Shown here: piece by piece, positions 24,074 through 32,286 of the stretch | How the letters are laid out: each line of letters starts with the position of its first letter | Position numbering within the stretch: the first letter of the stretch is position 1 | Assembly (NCBI RefSeq): GCF_014199955.1 | Contig: NZ_JACHOQ010000004.1 | Coordinates: forward strand, 124,001 to 188,000 | From: Brevundimonas aurantiaca | GTDB lineage: Bacteria > Pseudomonadota > Alphaproteobacteria > Caulobacterales > Caulobacteraceae | Reading direction: 5' to 3' | DNA length: 64,000 nt | Made by a program: the position numbers and the translations under genes | The notes under the pieces: generated by a model | Database searches by the model: none | What the model was told of the DNA's origin: nothing | Seen by the model: only the letters and a program-made list of their open reading frames with translations

Positions 24074-25945
24074 TCACCGCGCCTGGGGATGGAAGAAGGC
24101 GTAGATGCGTTCGGCCAGGGCCTGGCTGACGCCGTCCACTTTGACCAGGTCGGCGACCGAGGCGCGGCCGACGCCCTTGGCGGAGCCGAAGGCGTGGAGC
24201 AGGGCCTTCTTGCGGCCCGGGCCGACCCCTTCGATCTCGTCCAGCGGATTCCTGCGGATGTCCATCGAGCGGCGCTTGGCGTGGGCGCCGTTGGCGAAAC
24301 GGTGGGCCTCGTCGCGCAGCCGTTGGAGATAGTAGAGGGCCGGGGACTTCAGCGGCAGCATAAAGGGCGGCTTGCCGGGCATGAAAAACTTCTCCATCCC
24401 CGCGTCGCGATCCGGTCCCTTGGCGACCCCCACCACGGTGATGTCGTCCAGGCCCAGGTCGGCCAGGACGGCCAGAACCTCGGCCAGCTGGCCCGCGCCG
24501 CCGTCGATCAGCAGCAGGTCCGGGCGCACCACTTCCTCGCCCTCCTCTTCGTCCTTGATCAGACGGGCGAAGCGGCGGCGCATGACCTCGCGCATCATGC
24601 CGTAGTCGTCGCCGGGCGTCAGGTCCTCGCCCCGGATGTTGAACTTGCGGTACTGGGACTTCTGGAAGCCTTCCGGGCCGGCCACTATCATGCCGCCCAC
24701 CGCATTGGTCCCCTGGATGTGGGCGTTGTCGTAGACTTCGATCCGCTCGGGCCGGGCCTCCAGGCCGAAGGCCTCGCACACCTCGTCGAGGATCTTGCCC
24801 TGGGCCGAGCTTTCGGCCAGACGGCGGCCCAGGGCCTCCCTGGCGTTGGTCAGGGCGTGGTCGACCAGGGCCAGCTTCTCGCCGCGCTGGGGTTTGGCGA
24901 TCTCGACCTTGCGGTCCGCCTTCATCGAGAAGGCCTCTTCCAGCAGCTCCAGCTCGTGCGGGCGGACGTTGGACAGGATCAGGCGCGGGATCGGCTTGTC
25001 CTCATAGAACTGGCCCAGGAAGGCGGCCAGGATCTCCGGGTCGGTGTCGGTCTTGTCCACGCGGGGGAAATAGGCGCGGCCGCCCCAGTTCTGGCCCGCG
25101 CGATAGAAGAAGACCTGGACGCAGGCCTGGCCGCCGTCGGTGTGCAGGGCGAAGACGTCGCCCTCTGCCACGCTGTCGGCGCTGACGGAGTTCTCCATCG
25201 AGATGGCCGACAGGGCGCGGATGCGGTCGCGGACCCGGGCGGCCTGTTCGAAGTCCATGGCGTCGGACGCGGCCTGCATCTCCTGCGACAGGCGCCCGAT
25301 GACGGCGCGGGACTTGCCGCGCAGGAAGGCCTCGGCCTCGTTCACCAGCTCGCCGTAGTCCTCCAGCGAGATCAGGCCGGTGCAGGGGGCCGAACAGCGC
25401 TTGATCTGGTGCAGCATGCAGGGCCGGGTGCGGGTCTCATAGACGCTGTCGGAGCATGAGCGCAGCAGGAAGGCCTTCTGCAGGGTGTTCAGGGTCCGGT
25501 TCACCGCCCAGGTCGAGGCGAAGGGGCCGAAATACTGGCCCGGCGTGGTGTGGGCGCCGCGATGCTTGCGGATCTGGGGCGCGCGGTGGTCGCTGCGGAT
25601 CATCAGCTCGGCGAAGGACTTGTCGTCGCGCAGCACGACGTTGAAGCGCGGCTTCAGCTTCTTGATGAAGTTGGATTCCAGCAGCAGGGCTTCGGTCTCG
25701 GTGGCGGTGACCACCAGCTCCATCGACCGGGTCAGGGAGACCATCAGGCCGATCCGCTGGGTGTGGAACCGCCCTTGCGCGTACTGGACGATCCGCTTCT
25801 TCAGCGACTTGGCCTTGCCGACATACAGACAGGCGCCGTCCTCGCCGTACATGCGATAGACGCCCGGCTTGTCGGGCGCCCGACGCGCCTCGTCGGCGAT
25901 CAGGGCGGCGGCCTTCAAGGTCGAATCGAGCGTCTCCTCGGTCAT
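24074..25945 (-). CDS. uvrC: UvrC, excinuclease ABC subunit C
   Basis: This 623-residue nucleotide-excision-repair nuclease makes both incisions around UvrB-bound lesions. Domains in order are: GIY-YIG nuclease ([27 protein letters not shown], about 23-50), a Cys-containing middle ([13 protein letters not shown]), the UVR motif binding UvrB (about 215-250), an RNase H-like nuclease ([19 protein letters not shown] with catalytic Asp), and tandem helix-hairpin-helix at the C-terminus ([17 protein letters not shown]). It converges on lysR with 7 bases between stops. In many alphaproteobacteria uvrC is next to pgsA; here about 3.4 kb separates them. Confidence 0.98.
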   Translation of the reverse strand: MTEETLDSTLKAAALIADEARRAPDKPGVYRMYGEDGACLYVGKAKSLKKRIVQYAQGRFHTQRIGLMVSLTRSMELVVTATETEALLLESNFIKKLKPRFNVVLRDDKSFAELMIRSDHRAPQIRKHRGAHTTPGQYFGPFASTWAVNRTLNTLQKAFLLRSCSDSVYETRTRPCMLHQIKRCSAPCTGLISLEDYGELVNEAEAFLRGKSRAVIGRLSQEMQAASDAMDFEQAARVRDRIRALSAISMENSVSADSVAEGDVFALHTDGGQACVQVFFYRAGQNWGGRAYFPRVDKTDTDPEILAAFLGQFYEDKPIPRLILSNVRPHELELLEEAFSMKADRKVEIAKPQRGEKLALVDHALTNAREALGRRLAESSAQGKILDEVCEAFGLEARPERIEVYDNAHIQGTNAVGGMIVAGPEGFQKSQYRKFNIRGEDLTPGDDYGMMREVMRRRFARLIKDEEEGEEVVRPDLLLIDGGAGQLAEVLAVLADLGLDDITVVGVAKGPDRDAGMEKFFMPGKPPFMLPLKSPALYYLQRLRDEAHRFANGAHAKRRSMDIRRNPLDEIEGVGPGRKKALLHAFGSAKGVGRASVADLVKVDGVSQALAERIYAFFHPQAR

Positions 25946-25987
25946 CGGAATGGATATAGGGGCTCGGAAGGAGGGGCGGAACAGACC

Positions 25988-26140
25988 TTCCCCCGCTTGC
26001 GGGGGAAGTGTCAGCTCGTCGAGCGTAGCGAGACGGCTGACGATGGGGGGAGTTTCACTTCAGGGAAGAAGACTTCCCTCTCCGTCGCTGGATCGCTGCG
26101 CGATCGACGCGCTGCCTCTCCCGCAAGCGGGAGAGGGTCT
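25988..26140. repeat. intergenic GC-rich palindromic repeat, copy 3
   Basis: Hairpins TTCCCCCGC-ttg-CGGGGGAA at the left and CCTCTCCCGC-aag-CGGGAGAGG at the right enclose CTCGTCGAGCGTAGCGAG and GCTGCGCGATCGACGC stems. This is the third element of the kind seen at 9691-9860 and 12472-12655, here between uvrC and the DMT transporter gene. No coding frame is supported. Confidence 0.55.
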
Positions 26141-26144
26141 GGGT

Positions 26145-26591
26145 TTACGACCGGCGAACCAGAAGGACGCCGGCCAGAACCAGGCCCACCCCGGCGATCC
26201 GGCCCAGGTTCAGCGGCTGGCGCGGCACGCCCAGGGCGCCGAAATGATCCAGGATCAGGCTGAGCAGCAGTTGGCCCCCGACCATCAAGGTGATGGTCAT
26301 GGCCACCCCCAGGCGCGGCACCCCCCAGGCGGCCGCCACCACGAAACAGGCGCCGTAGGCCCCGCCCAGCCAGGCGTACCAGGGCAGGGCGCGGGCGGCC
26401 GCCATGTCGGGCCGGGTCTGCATCAGGGCGGCGAGGATGCCCAGCACCGTCGTGCCCACGGCGAAGGAGATGAAGGCCGCATTGACCGGCGAGGCCACGG
26501 CGGTCGCCAGCTTGGCGTTGGTCGGCGCCTGAAGGGCGGTGGCGCCCCCGGCCAGAACGACGACGAGGATGGCGAGCAGCGACGGGTTCAT
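26145..26591 (-). CDS. DMT-superfamily transporter, YdcZ (DUF606) type
   Basis: This 148-residue protein has five hydrophobic helices. The N-terminal pattern SLLAILVVVLAGGATALQAPTNAKLA matches the DUF606/DMT_YdcZ family, half-size relatives of drug/metabolite transporters that probably act as dimers. Motif FLVRRS-like basic residues end the last helix. It is possibly co-transcribed with the esterase gene upstream (31 bases). Substrate unknown. Confidence 0.85.
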   Translation of the reverse strand: MNPSLLAILVVVLAGGATALQAPTNAKLATAVASPVNAAFISFAVGTTVLGILAALMQTRPDMAAARALPWYAWLGGAYGACFVVAAAWGVPRLGVAMTITLMVGGQLLLSLILDHFGALGVPRQPLNLGRIAGVGLVLAGVLLVRRS

Positions 26592-26622
26592 GGCCCCTGG
26601 CTAGCACGTCGCCGGCCTTTTG

Positions 26623-27486
26623 TTAGCCCGAGATGAAGCGGGCGGCGCGTTCGCCCTCCGGATCGCCGGCGACGCCGAAGCCGCGATTGATCGTCATATG
26701 GCTGTCGTCGGGGGCGGGAACGACCTCGGCGCGGCCGCCGGCGCGGGTCAGGGCCTCGGCCAGGCCCCGGCTCTGGACGGCCGAATCCTGACGCCGGGCG
26801 ACGTGGAAGATCAAGAAGGGCGGATAGGCGACGCCGGGGCGGACGCGCAGGGTGGGCGATAGGGCGGCGGCCTGGTCGCCGAAGGCCTGGTCATAGGTCT
26901 GGCCCAGCCACTGGTCGATGCGGCCGTCCCCGCGCGGCGCCGTGGCGTCATAGCCGGCGCCGTCCAGCAGGATCACCCCCGCCAGATCCGACGGCCTCAG
27001 CCCGAACGCGCCCAGATAGTCGGGGTCGATTCCGACCAGGGCGGCCAGATGGGCGCCGGCCGAATGGCCCATCAGATAGAGCGGCCGGCCGGGCAGGCGG
27101 CGTTTCAGGTCTGCCACGGCGGCGGCGACGTCCATGGCCGACTCGCGGGCGCTGACGGCGGGCGCCAGTCGATAGCCGGTCGAGGCCAGGGTCAGGCCGT
27201 GGCGGCGGGCATAGGCCGGCAGCTCATTGACCCGCGTCCGCTCGCCTCGCGACCAACCGCCGCCGTGGACGAACATCAGGACCGGTCCTGCGCCCCGGTC
27301 GGCATAGAGGTCATAGGCCTGAAGCGGATCGGGGCCGAAGGCGACGGTCTGGGACGGCGCCGGGGTCGCCGCGGGCGGCCCCGTTCGACGGCGCCGCCGA
27401 TCTCCGCGCGATTGGGCCAGAGCGGCATTGGGCAAGAGGGCGCCGAGGGCCAGCCCCATCAGGGCCAGGCGACGGGAGACGGGCAT
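26623..27486 (-). CDS. secreted alpha/beta hydrolase (carboxylesterase, HSL/BD-FAE-like)
   Basis: The protein has 287 residues with a signal peptide (LALMGLALGALLPNAALA). The oxyanion motif HGGGWSRG (about 75-82) and nucleophile elbow GHSAGAHLAALVG identify the lipase/esterase clan with feruloyl-esterase-like members. The catalytic His lies in PDDSHMTINRGFG near the C-terminus. The region after the signal is basic and Pro/Ala-rich (DRRRRRTGPPAATPAPSQ). It is a periplasmic or outer-membrane ester hydrolase; the substrate is not deducible. It lies just upstream of the DMT gene. Confidence 0.9.
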   Translation of the reverse strand: MPVSRRLALMGLALGALLPNAALAQSRGDRRRRRTGPPAATPAPSQTVAFGPDPLQAYDLYADRGAGPVLMFVHGGGWSRGERTRVNELPAYARRHGLTLASTGYRLAPAVSARESAMDVAAAVADLKRRLPGRPLYLMGHSAGAHLAALVGIDPDYLGAFGLRPSDLAGVILLDGAGYDATAPRGDGRIDQWLGQTYDQAFGDQAAALSPTLRVRPGVAYPPFLIFHVARRQDSAVQSRGLAEALTRAGGRAEVVPAPDDSHMTINRGFGVAGDPEGERAARFISG

Positions 27487-27547
27487 AGAAGGATCCTTTC
27501 CGAACAGGCTTGGCCGTTCTGAAACGGATCAGCGGATCATTTCCGTC

Positions 27548-28018
27548 TCACCAGAGGTCGGAAACCGGGGCGCCGTCGAAGATTTCGGCCAGCCGCGCGC
27601 GACAGCCCCGATTGACGTCGGCGGGCAGGGCGGCGGGAGAGAACCAGCCGACCTCGGCGATCTCGCCGCGGCTGGTCGGTTCGCCCGGATCGAAGGCGTC
27701 GATGATGAAGACGGCGACGTGATCGCCGGGAAAGAACCGCTCATTGGAATGGATCGACACCAGGCGCGGCGCCGACCGCGCGATCAGCCCGGCCTCCTCA
27801 CGCAGTTCGCGCACCACGGCGGCCTGCGTCGTCTCGCCCCGATCCACCCCGCCCCCCGGCAGCCACCAGCCCTTCAGATAGGTGTGCCGCACCAGCAGCA
27901 CCCGCCCCCCGGCGTCCGTCGCCACGGCCCGCACGCCCAGGGTCTTGCCGCGCGTGAGGCGCGACCAGGCGAAGAAGAGGGGACGGGTGAAGGGTTCGAC
28001 GTGGATGCGCCAGGTCAT
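27548..28018 (-). CDS. Nudix hydrolase
   Basis: This 156-residue enzyme has a complete Nudix box (GGGVDRGETTQAAVVRELREEAGL, about 66-89), which coordinates Mg2+ for cleavage of nucleoside-diphosphate-X bonds. The N-terminus (MTWRIHVEPFTRPLFFAWSRL) is conserved among alphaproteobacterial Nudix proteins. The substrate cannot be predicted from the box. It marks the left edge of the AT-richer insert that begins roughly at 28060. Confidence 0.93.
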   Translation of the reverse strand: MTWRIHVEPFTRPLFFAWSRLTRGKTLGVRAVATDAGGRVLLVRHTYLKGWWLPGGGVDRGETTQAAVVRELREEAGLIARSAPRLVSIHSNERFFPGDHVAVFIIDAFDPGEPTSRGEIAEVGWFSPAALPADVNRGCRARLAEIFDGAPVSDLW

Positions 28019-28169
28019 GGGGATGTCGGTCGTTCGGGGCGGTGGGGGGAGCGATGTTGGCTTACTTTAAAAAGGAAGCAGGGCTGCATTGCGCCAGTTC
28101 CGGACACCCGGACCAGGCCTGGAAGCCGACTTTCGTTGAGTGCGTGATCTGTTGGGGGTAAACAGCAGC

Positions 28170-28853
28170 ATGCCTGCCCCGATTGCCCAGCTTGAACTCG
28201 GACGAGACGGCGCTGAGCTAGCGCCAAAGGCGCTCGACAGCTCCGCACTCGCTACTTTGGAACAGGTGCTCGCCGGCCAGCCGCGAGACGTTGCTGGCGT
28301 CAGGCTATTCGATGTTGACGGGCTGGTGAGTTTCCTCGCCGCCAACGGTCCGATCGGATCCATTGCTGCACGAAATCTGGGTGGGATGGCGCGGCCGGTG
28401 CGGGCGATCCTCTTCGACAAGACAGCGTCCGCGAACTGGTCATTGGCTTGGCACCAAGACCGCGTGATTGCAGTGCGTGAACGAAAAGAAGTTGAAGGCT
28501 TCGGGCCTTGGACGCGCAAGCATGGCGCCCTGCACGTCGCGCCGCCATTTGAGCTGCTGGCCAGCATGCTCACGCTGCGCGCCCACCTCGACCCTGTACC
28601 TCAGTCCAACGCTCCGTTGCTTATCGCGCCGGGGTCGCACCGCTTTGGAAGAATCCCCGAGTCTGATGTTCCAGAGGTGGTTGCAAGGTGCGGCGTCGCC
28701 ATCTGTCTTGCTGACGTGGGAGACATCTGGACCTATGCCACGCCAATCCTGCATGCGTCCGACAGAGCGTCTGCTGCGACGCACCGCCGAGTTCTACAAG
28801 TGGACTATGCCCTCGGCGACCTTCCCGGCGGACTGCAGTGGCTTGGCGTCTGA
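28170..28853 (+). CDS. phytanoyl-CoA dioxygenase (PhyH) family protein
   Basis: The protein is 227 residues from the ATG at 28170; a GTG at 28140 is an alternative and neither has a strong ribosome site. It is a non-haem Fe(II)/2-oxoglutarate oxygenase with His95-x-Asp97 (WHQD) and distal His195 (PILHASD) as iron ligands and Arg206/207 in THRRVLQVDYA as the probable 2-oxoglutarate anchor. GSHRFG is the usual loop of PhyH proteins. GC content is lower than the flanks. It converges on the GHKL-nuclease gene. Substrate unknown; functional linkage to the nuclease is not shown. Confidence 0.82.
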   Translation: MPAPIAQLELGRDGAELAPKALDSSALATLEQVLAGQPRDVAGVRLFDVDGLVSFLAANGPIGSIAARNLGGMARPVRAILFDKTASANWSLAWHQDRVIAVRERKEVEGFGPWTRKHGALHVAPPFELLASMLTLRAHLDPVPQSNAPLLIAPGSHRFGRIPESDVPEVVARCGVAICLADVGDIWTYATPILHASDRASAATHRRVLQVDYALGDLPGGLQWLGV

Positions 28854-28899
28854 CTGGCGCCAGGAGCGGACGTTTACGCTAAGTTGTTCGCCGCTTAAA

Positions 28900-30648
28900 T
28901 CATGCGGCAGCGAGAGATCGCATAATCCATTGCATCTCATTGCGAGCACCCGCCAGTATGCCCGCATACGACTGGATGGTGATGTGGCTTGGCAGGCTAT
29001 GAGGGTCAATTGTGTTTACCCGAGACTTTCCAATCATGAGCACATCAAATCGCGATAGCGGCAGTCGAGGCATAAGATAGTCTCTGTACTTTTCTGCTTG
29101 CGTGATGTGGTCTCGATTTATGGCCAATGATGGCCGCTTCAATTCAATAAGAAGGTATCGACCATCGTGCGCCTCCGTCAGCAACAAATCTGGCCTCTCT
29201 GATGCAAATTGCCGATCATCGCAGAGCTTTTGAACGAGAGTGCTAAGAGTTACATTCGAGGCTAATAGCGCATAGGTCCTACCTAGGACCCAAAGATTGG
29301 TTTCTAAGGCCTTGTGAACCTGCTGCTCAGTCGTGCTTGGGTCATCGATCAGCTTGTCGAGGTAGTCCAAAAAGGTGCCTCGACGCGCAGCTTGCGCAGC
29401 AATCGCGGCCAGCTCAACAAGGCCGAACTGGTTCAGAGACTGAGATAGAGCGTGCACATCAACGTCGCTAGCGGCCCGGATGCTCTCCAGCACAGCCCAA
29501 TATGCATCGTGTTCCATCGCGTCCAATGCGACTTCTACGATCACCTCGACGCGTTCTGTGCTTTCTTCATAATAGCGAAGCAGCAGCTGCTCCAGCGCCT
29601 TGCGAGCGAACTCGCGTCGATGTTCGGGAAGCTCAGCTAGGCGTCGGTTGATCTGCAACTGCAGCCGCGCCTTCTGCATGTTCATCATCGACGCGTGAGC
29701 GCCTCTAAGCCCGGCCTTAACCTTCTCGGCTACGAATGCCGTAACAGCTTCCGTGACTTTGCTGTTTTCGAGCAAAGCGCCCCAGTCTGCCGTAACCTGG
29801 TCTTCCACGCCGTCGATGTTGATTTCGCCATAGACGCGCTTCAATAGTTTGTTTGGGACCTCTTCGTCCTCGTCTAGCCCAAAGAACTGTGGTCGGCCAA
29901 CGGATTTCCCGTTCACCTTAACAATTATACCCGGTGCGCGAGGAGCTTTCCCTTCTGCAATCGTGAAGCTAAGTGCTACGGGTCCGCTGCAATCAAGATC
30001 GGTCTCAGTGGACGTGCTGACGCCCCTAATGTCGTCGATGGACAGCTGAACTCCATTCACGAAAACTGTGAAGTTGTCCTCGCGGCCGTATTCAAATATC
30101 AAGACCTCGCGCAAGCGGTCTGGCGTTGGGAAATTGAGAGAAGTCTTGAGCTGACGCAAGTACACGGTCGTACCTGATGGGGCGTCTGGCGCGTCCTGCT
30201 CTTCAAAGCGCAGCGGTACGGCCTCTAGGTCTAGCTCTAGGCTAACCAATTCTTCGCGACTCACCGTCAAGCTTGCGCGCTTGCCTCGCGCGACTGTCTC
30301 AATAGTCATCTCGTTGGCAAGGGTGAGGCCTGCGAACTTACCAATTCCCTTGCGTCCTTTGACCTTGCGCCCAAGCGCGCGGGTGCGTTCGCCTGTTCTG
30401 GTGCGCTTGTCGCTCGCGATTTTCAGGTACTCGCCACGCAGTTCGCCAGCGGTCATGCCCGTGCCGTCATCCTGCACAACAACAGGTTCAGAACTTAGGG
30501 GCGCTGGTAGTGTGATGCGTACGTATCGCGCGTCAGCATCCCAAGCGTTGTCAACCAGCTCCTTGAGAGCGACTTCGCTCGATCTATAGGTCTCGCCAAG
30601 CAGGGCAGTCAGTCGTGGATCGACGAGGAAATGGGCGGTTTGGCTCAT
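28900..30648 (-). CDS. GHKL ATPase fused to PD-(D/E)XK nuclease, candidate defence protein
   Basis: This 582-residue protein has an N-terminal GHKL (Hsp90/MutL/MORC-like) ATPase: the N-box has E30 and N34 (KELVDNAWDADA), the G1 box is DDGTGM (60-65), and the G2 lid is GRKGIGKFAG (98-107). A beta-rich transducer region (to about 330) and a helical region (about 330-450) follow. The C-terminus shows a PD-(D/E)XK nuclease core: Asp487 (RPDLLL), Glu502-x-Lys504 (LLIELKRPS) and Gln517 (HITQAEKY), resembling DUF4263/Shedu-type domains. Base composition is strikingly AT-richer than the neighbours, as expected for horizontally acquired immune genes. It stands alone with no methylase. Anti-phage function is inference; the domain calls are from visible motifs. 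Confidence 0.8.
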   Translation of the reverse strand: MSQTAHFLVDPRLTALLGETYRSSEVALKELVDNAWDADARYVRITLPAPLSSEPVVVQDDGTGMTAGELRGEYLKIASDKRTRTGERTRALGRKVKGRKGIGKFAGLTLANEMTIETVARGKRASLTVSREELVSLELDLEAVPLRFEEQDAPDAPSGTTVYLRQLKTSLNFPTPDRLREVLIFEYGREDNFTVFVNGVQLSIDDIRGVSTSTETDLDCSGPVALSFTIAEGKAPRAPGIIVKVNGKSVGRPQFFGLDEDEEVPNKLLKRVYGEINIDGVEDQVTADWGALLENSKVTEAVTAFVAEKVKAGLRGAHASMMNMQKARLQLQINRRLAELPEHRREFARKALEQLLLRYYEESTERVEVIVEVALDAMEHDAYWAVLESIRAASDVDVHALSQSLNQFGLVELAAIAAQAARRGTFLDYLDKLIDDPSTTEQQVHKALETNLWVLGRTYALLASNVTLSTLVQKLCDDRQFASERPDLLLTEAHDGRYLLIELKRPSLAINRDHITQAEKYRDYLMPRLPLSRFDVLMIGKSRVNTIDPHSLPSHITIQSYAGILAGARNEMQWIMRSLAAA

Positions 30649-30956
30649 GTGAGGCGGTCAGAGAGCTGCTGCAAGTTTGACACGAGGAGCCCAGTTTGCG
30701 CGAGCCGTCAACGATCACGGTTCTGACTAGCTTGATCACTGGCCGATGGGGCTGTTACGTGCGGGGGACCGCCGCTTAACCGCCCCTATTCACCACAGGT
30801 TTCCTGCGCTCGAGCGTCCCCTCGGCTCTGCCAACCTCCCGGAACCGGTCTCGTCTGACTTCCGCAACGAGTCAACTTGCGCTCCAAACTCTCCCCCATC
30901 CGCGCTTGAACCGCGCCCCGCCTGCCTCTAAGCCTTGGGGAAACAGGAGGATCACC
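30649..30956. other. 308-base gap between the islet and the folate genes
   Basis: No credible gene lies here. On the minus strand TTGACG stands about 61 bases before the GHKL gene but no matching -10 is obvious. On the plus strand GGAAC at about 30839 lacks a good CGTT partner. The right half is C-rich and non-coding. AGGAGG at 30946-30951 is the ribosome site of the following 26-codon frame. Confidence 0.5.
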
Positions 30957-31037
30957 ATGCTGGCTCTCGGCATCATCTTCGGCTTCATCGCCGTCGTGGC
31001 CCTTATGAACCTGGTCGAGTTCGGTCGGGTTGACTGA
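30957..31037 (+). CDS. micro-protein, 26 aa, single membrane helix
   Basis: The frame MLALGIIFGFIAVVALMNLV-EFGRVD follows a perfect AGGAGG placed 5 bases before its ATG. Twenty hydrophobic residues are followed by a short polar tail, as in many regulatory membrane micro-proteins. Its end overlaps the TTG start of the SDR gene by 8 bases, so it could also act as a leader that delivers ribosomes to that gene, which lacks its own site. Function unknown. Confidence 0.5.
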   Translation: MLALGIIFGFIAVVALMNLVEFGRVD

Positions 31038-31803
31038 AGTCCCGGCGGCTTCGGGCGCTTCTGCGGCGCGGGGCGTCGCCCTGGTCACGGGCGGGGCGCG
31101 GCGGATCGGGCGGGCCATCTGTCTGACCCTGGCCAGGGCCGGGTTCGATGTGGCGATCCATCATCACGCCTCGGGCGAGGCGGCGCGGGACTTGGCCGAG
31201 GCGATCGGCGGCCTGGGGCGGCGCGCCTGTCTGTTGCAGGCCGATCTGACGGACGAGGCGCGGGTGCGCGCCCTGGTCCCGGCGGCGGCCGAGGCCCTGG
31301 GGCCGGTCACGGCGCTGGTCAACAACGCCTCGGTGTTCGAGGACGACCGGATCGGCGGCCTGACGCGCGACAGCTGGGACAAGCATCTGGAGACCAATCT
31401 GCGGGCGCCGATCGTTCTGGCCGAGGCCTTCGCCGCCCAGACGGTGGAGGGGGCGATCGTCAATCTGCTGGACCAGAAGGTGCTGAAGCCCGATCCGCGC
31501 TTCTTCTCCTACAGCCTGTCGCGAAATGGGCTGTGGTGGGCGACCCAGACCCTGGCCCAGGCCCTGGCGCCGGGCATTCGGGTCAACGGCGTGGGGCCGG
31601 GGCCGACCCTGCCGTCGATCCATCAGACGCCCGAAGAATTCGCCGCCGAGGCGCGCGCCACCCTGTTGCAGACGCCCGGCAGCCCGGAAGCGGTGGCCGA
31701 GGCCGTGCTGTGGCTCATTGACGCGCGAATGGTGACGGGCCAGATGATCGCCGTCGATGGGGGCCAGCATCTGGCCTGGCGCACCCCGGACATCCAGGAG
31801 TAG
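31030..31803 (+). CDS. pteridine reductase/FolM-like short-chain dehydrogenase
   Basis: This 257-residue SDR carries the TG-x3-R-x-G cofactor motif (TGGARRIG, about 20-27) that marks PTR1/FolM NADPH-dependent pterin reductases rather than the usual TG-x3-G-x-G. It also has NNAS (98-101) and the catalytic Asp148 and Tyr161. The expected lysine of Y-x3-K is Arg165 (YSLSR). It directly precedes folB, supporting a role in dihydropterin reduction. The TTG start overlaps the upstream micro-protein frame; a start closer to RGVALVTGG is possible but lacks ATG/GTG with a ribosome site. Confidence 0.87.
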   Translation: MTEVPAASGASAARGVALVTGGARRIGRAICLTLARAGFDVAIHHHASGEAARDLAEAIGGLGRRACLLQADLTDEARVRALVPAAAEALGPVTALVNNASVFEDDRIGGLTRDSWDKHLETNLRAPIVLAEAFAAQTVEGAIVNLLDQKVLKPDPRFFSYSLSRNGLWWATQTLAQALAPGIRVNGVGPGPTLPSIHQTPEEFAAEARATLLQTPGSPEAVAEAVLWLIDARMVTGQMIAVDGGQHLAWRTPDIQE

Positions 31804-31808
31804 GTCGC

Positions 31809-32207
31809 GTGGTTCAGTCGTCGTCGGTGTCGCCGTTTCCGGCGGACGAACCGCTGCGCTGCGAGCGGCTGAGCGTCTTCGTGCGCGGGCTGGAGGTTCA
31901 GGCGGGGATCGGGGTCTATGACCACGAACAGGGGCGGCTTCAGACCCTGGTCATCGACGTGACCCTGGAGCTGGAGCCCCGGCCCATCGAGCGGCTGGGC
32001 GACACCATCAACTATGAGACCGTCGCCGAGACCGCGCGCGCCATCGCCGCCGAGGGCCATGTGGGACTGGTCGAGACCTTCGCCGACCGGCTGGCGCGGG
32101 CCTGTCTGGACGACCGGCGGGTGATGCGGGCCACGGTGCGGATCGAAAAGCCCGGCGCCCTTTCGGCCGTGATCGCGCCGGGATGCGAGATCGTTCTGGC
32201 GCGATAG
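31809..32207 (+). CDS. folB: dihydroneopterin aldolase
   Basis: This 132-residue folate-pathway enzyme converts dihydroneopterin to 6-hydroxymethyl-dihydropterin. The sequence pattern LSVFVRGLEVQAGIGVYDHEQGRLQTLVIDV, then INYETVAE and VGLVETFADRLA, is typical of FolB, with the conserved Tyr, Glu and Lys (RIEKPGA) of the tunnelling fold. A GTG at 31809 follows the SDR stop by 5 bases, so the two are one operon. The N-terminal 15 residues are a Ser/Pro-rich extension. Confidence 0.94.
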   Translation: MVQSSSVSPFPADEPLRCERLSVFVRGLEVQAGIGVYDHEQGRLQTLVIDVTLELEPRPIERLGDTINYETVAETARAIAAEGHVGLVETFADRLARACLDDRRVMRATVRIEKPGALSAVIAPGCEIVLAR

Positions 32208-32286
32208 GTTGCGTCCGCCCGCCTGGGCGGCCATTGTCCTTAACAGTCCAGCCGTCTCGGCGGCGCGAGAGAAGCGTATCCTGTCC

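Larger units (their letters stand above)
28060..30760. other. AT-richer insert (putative genomic islet)
   Basis: By eye GC falls from about 70% in the flanks to around 50% through the GHKL-nuclease gene and high 50s in the phyH gene, then recovers before 30957. Two convergent genes are carried. I see no integrase, tRNA or direct-repeat boundary, so the mode of entry is unclear, and the boundaries are approximate. Confidence 0.5.

Noticed and set aside
28019..28169. A broken gene left of the phyH gene
   Set aside because: The stretch is AT-richer and not recognisably coding in any frame; no homology could be named.
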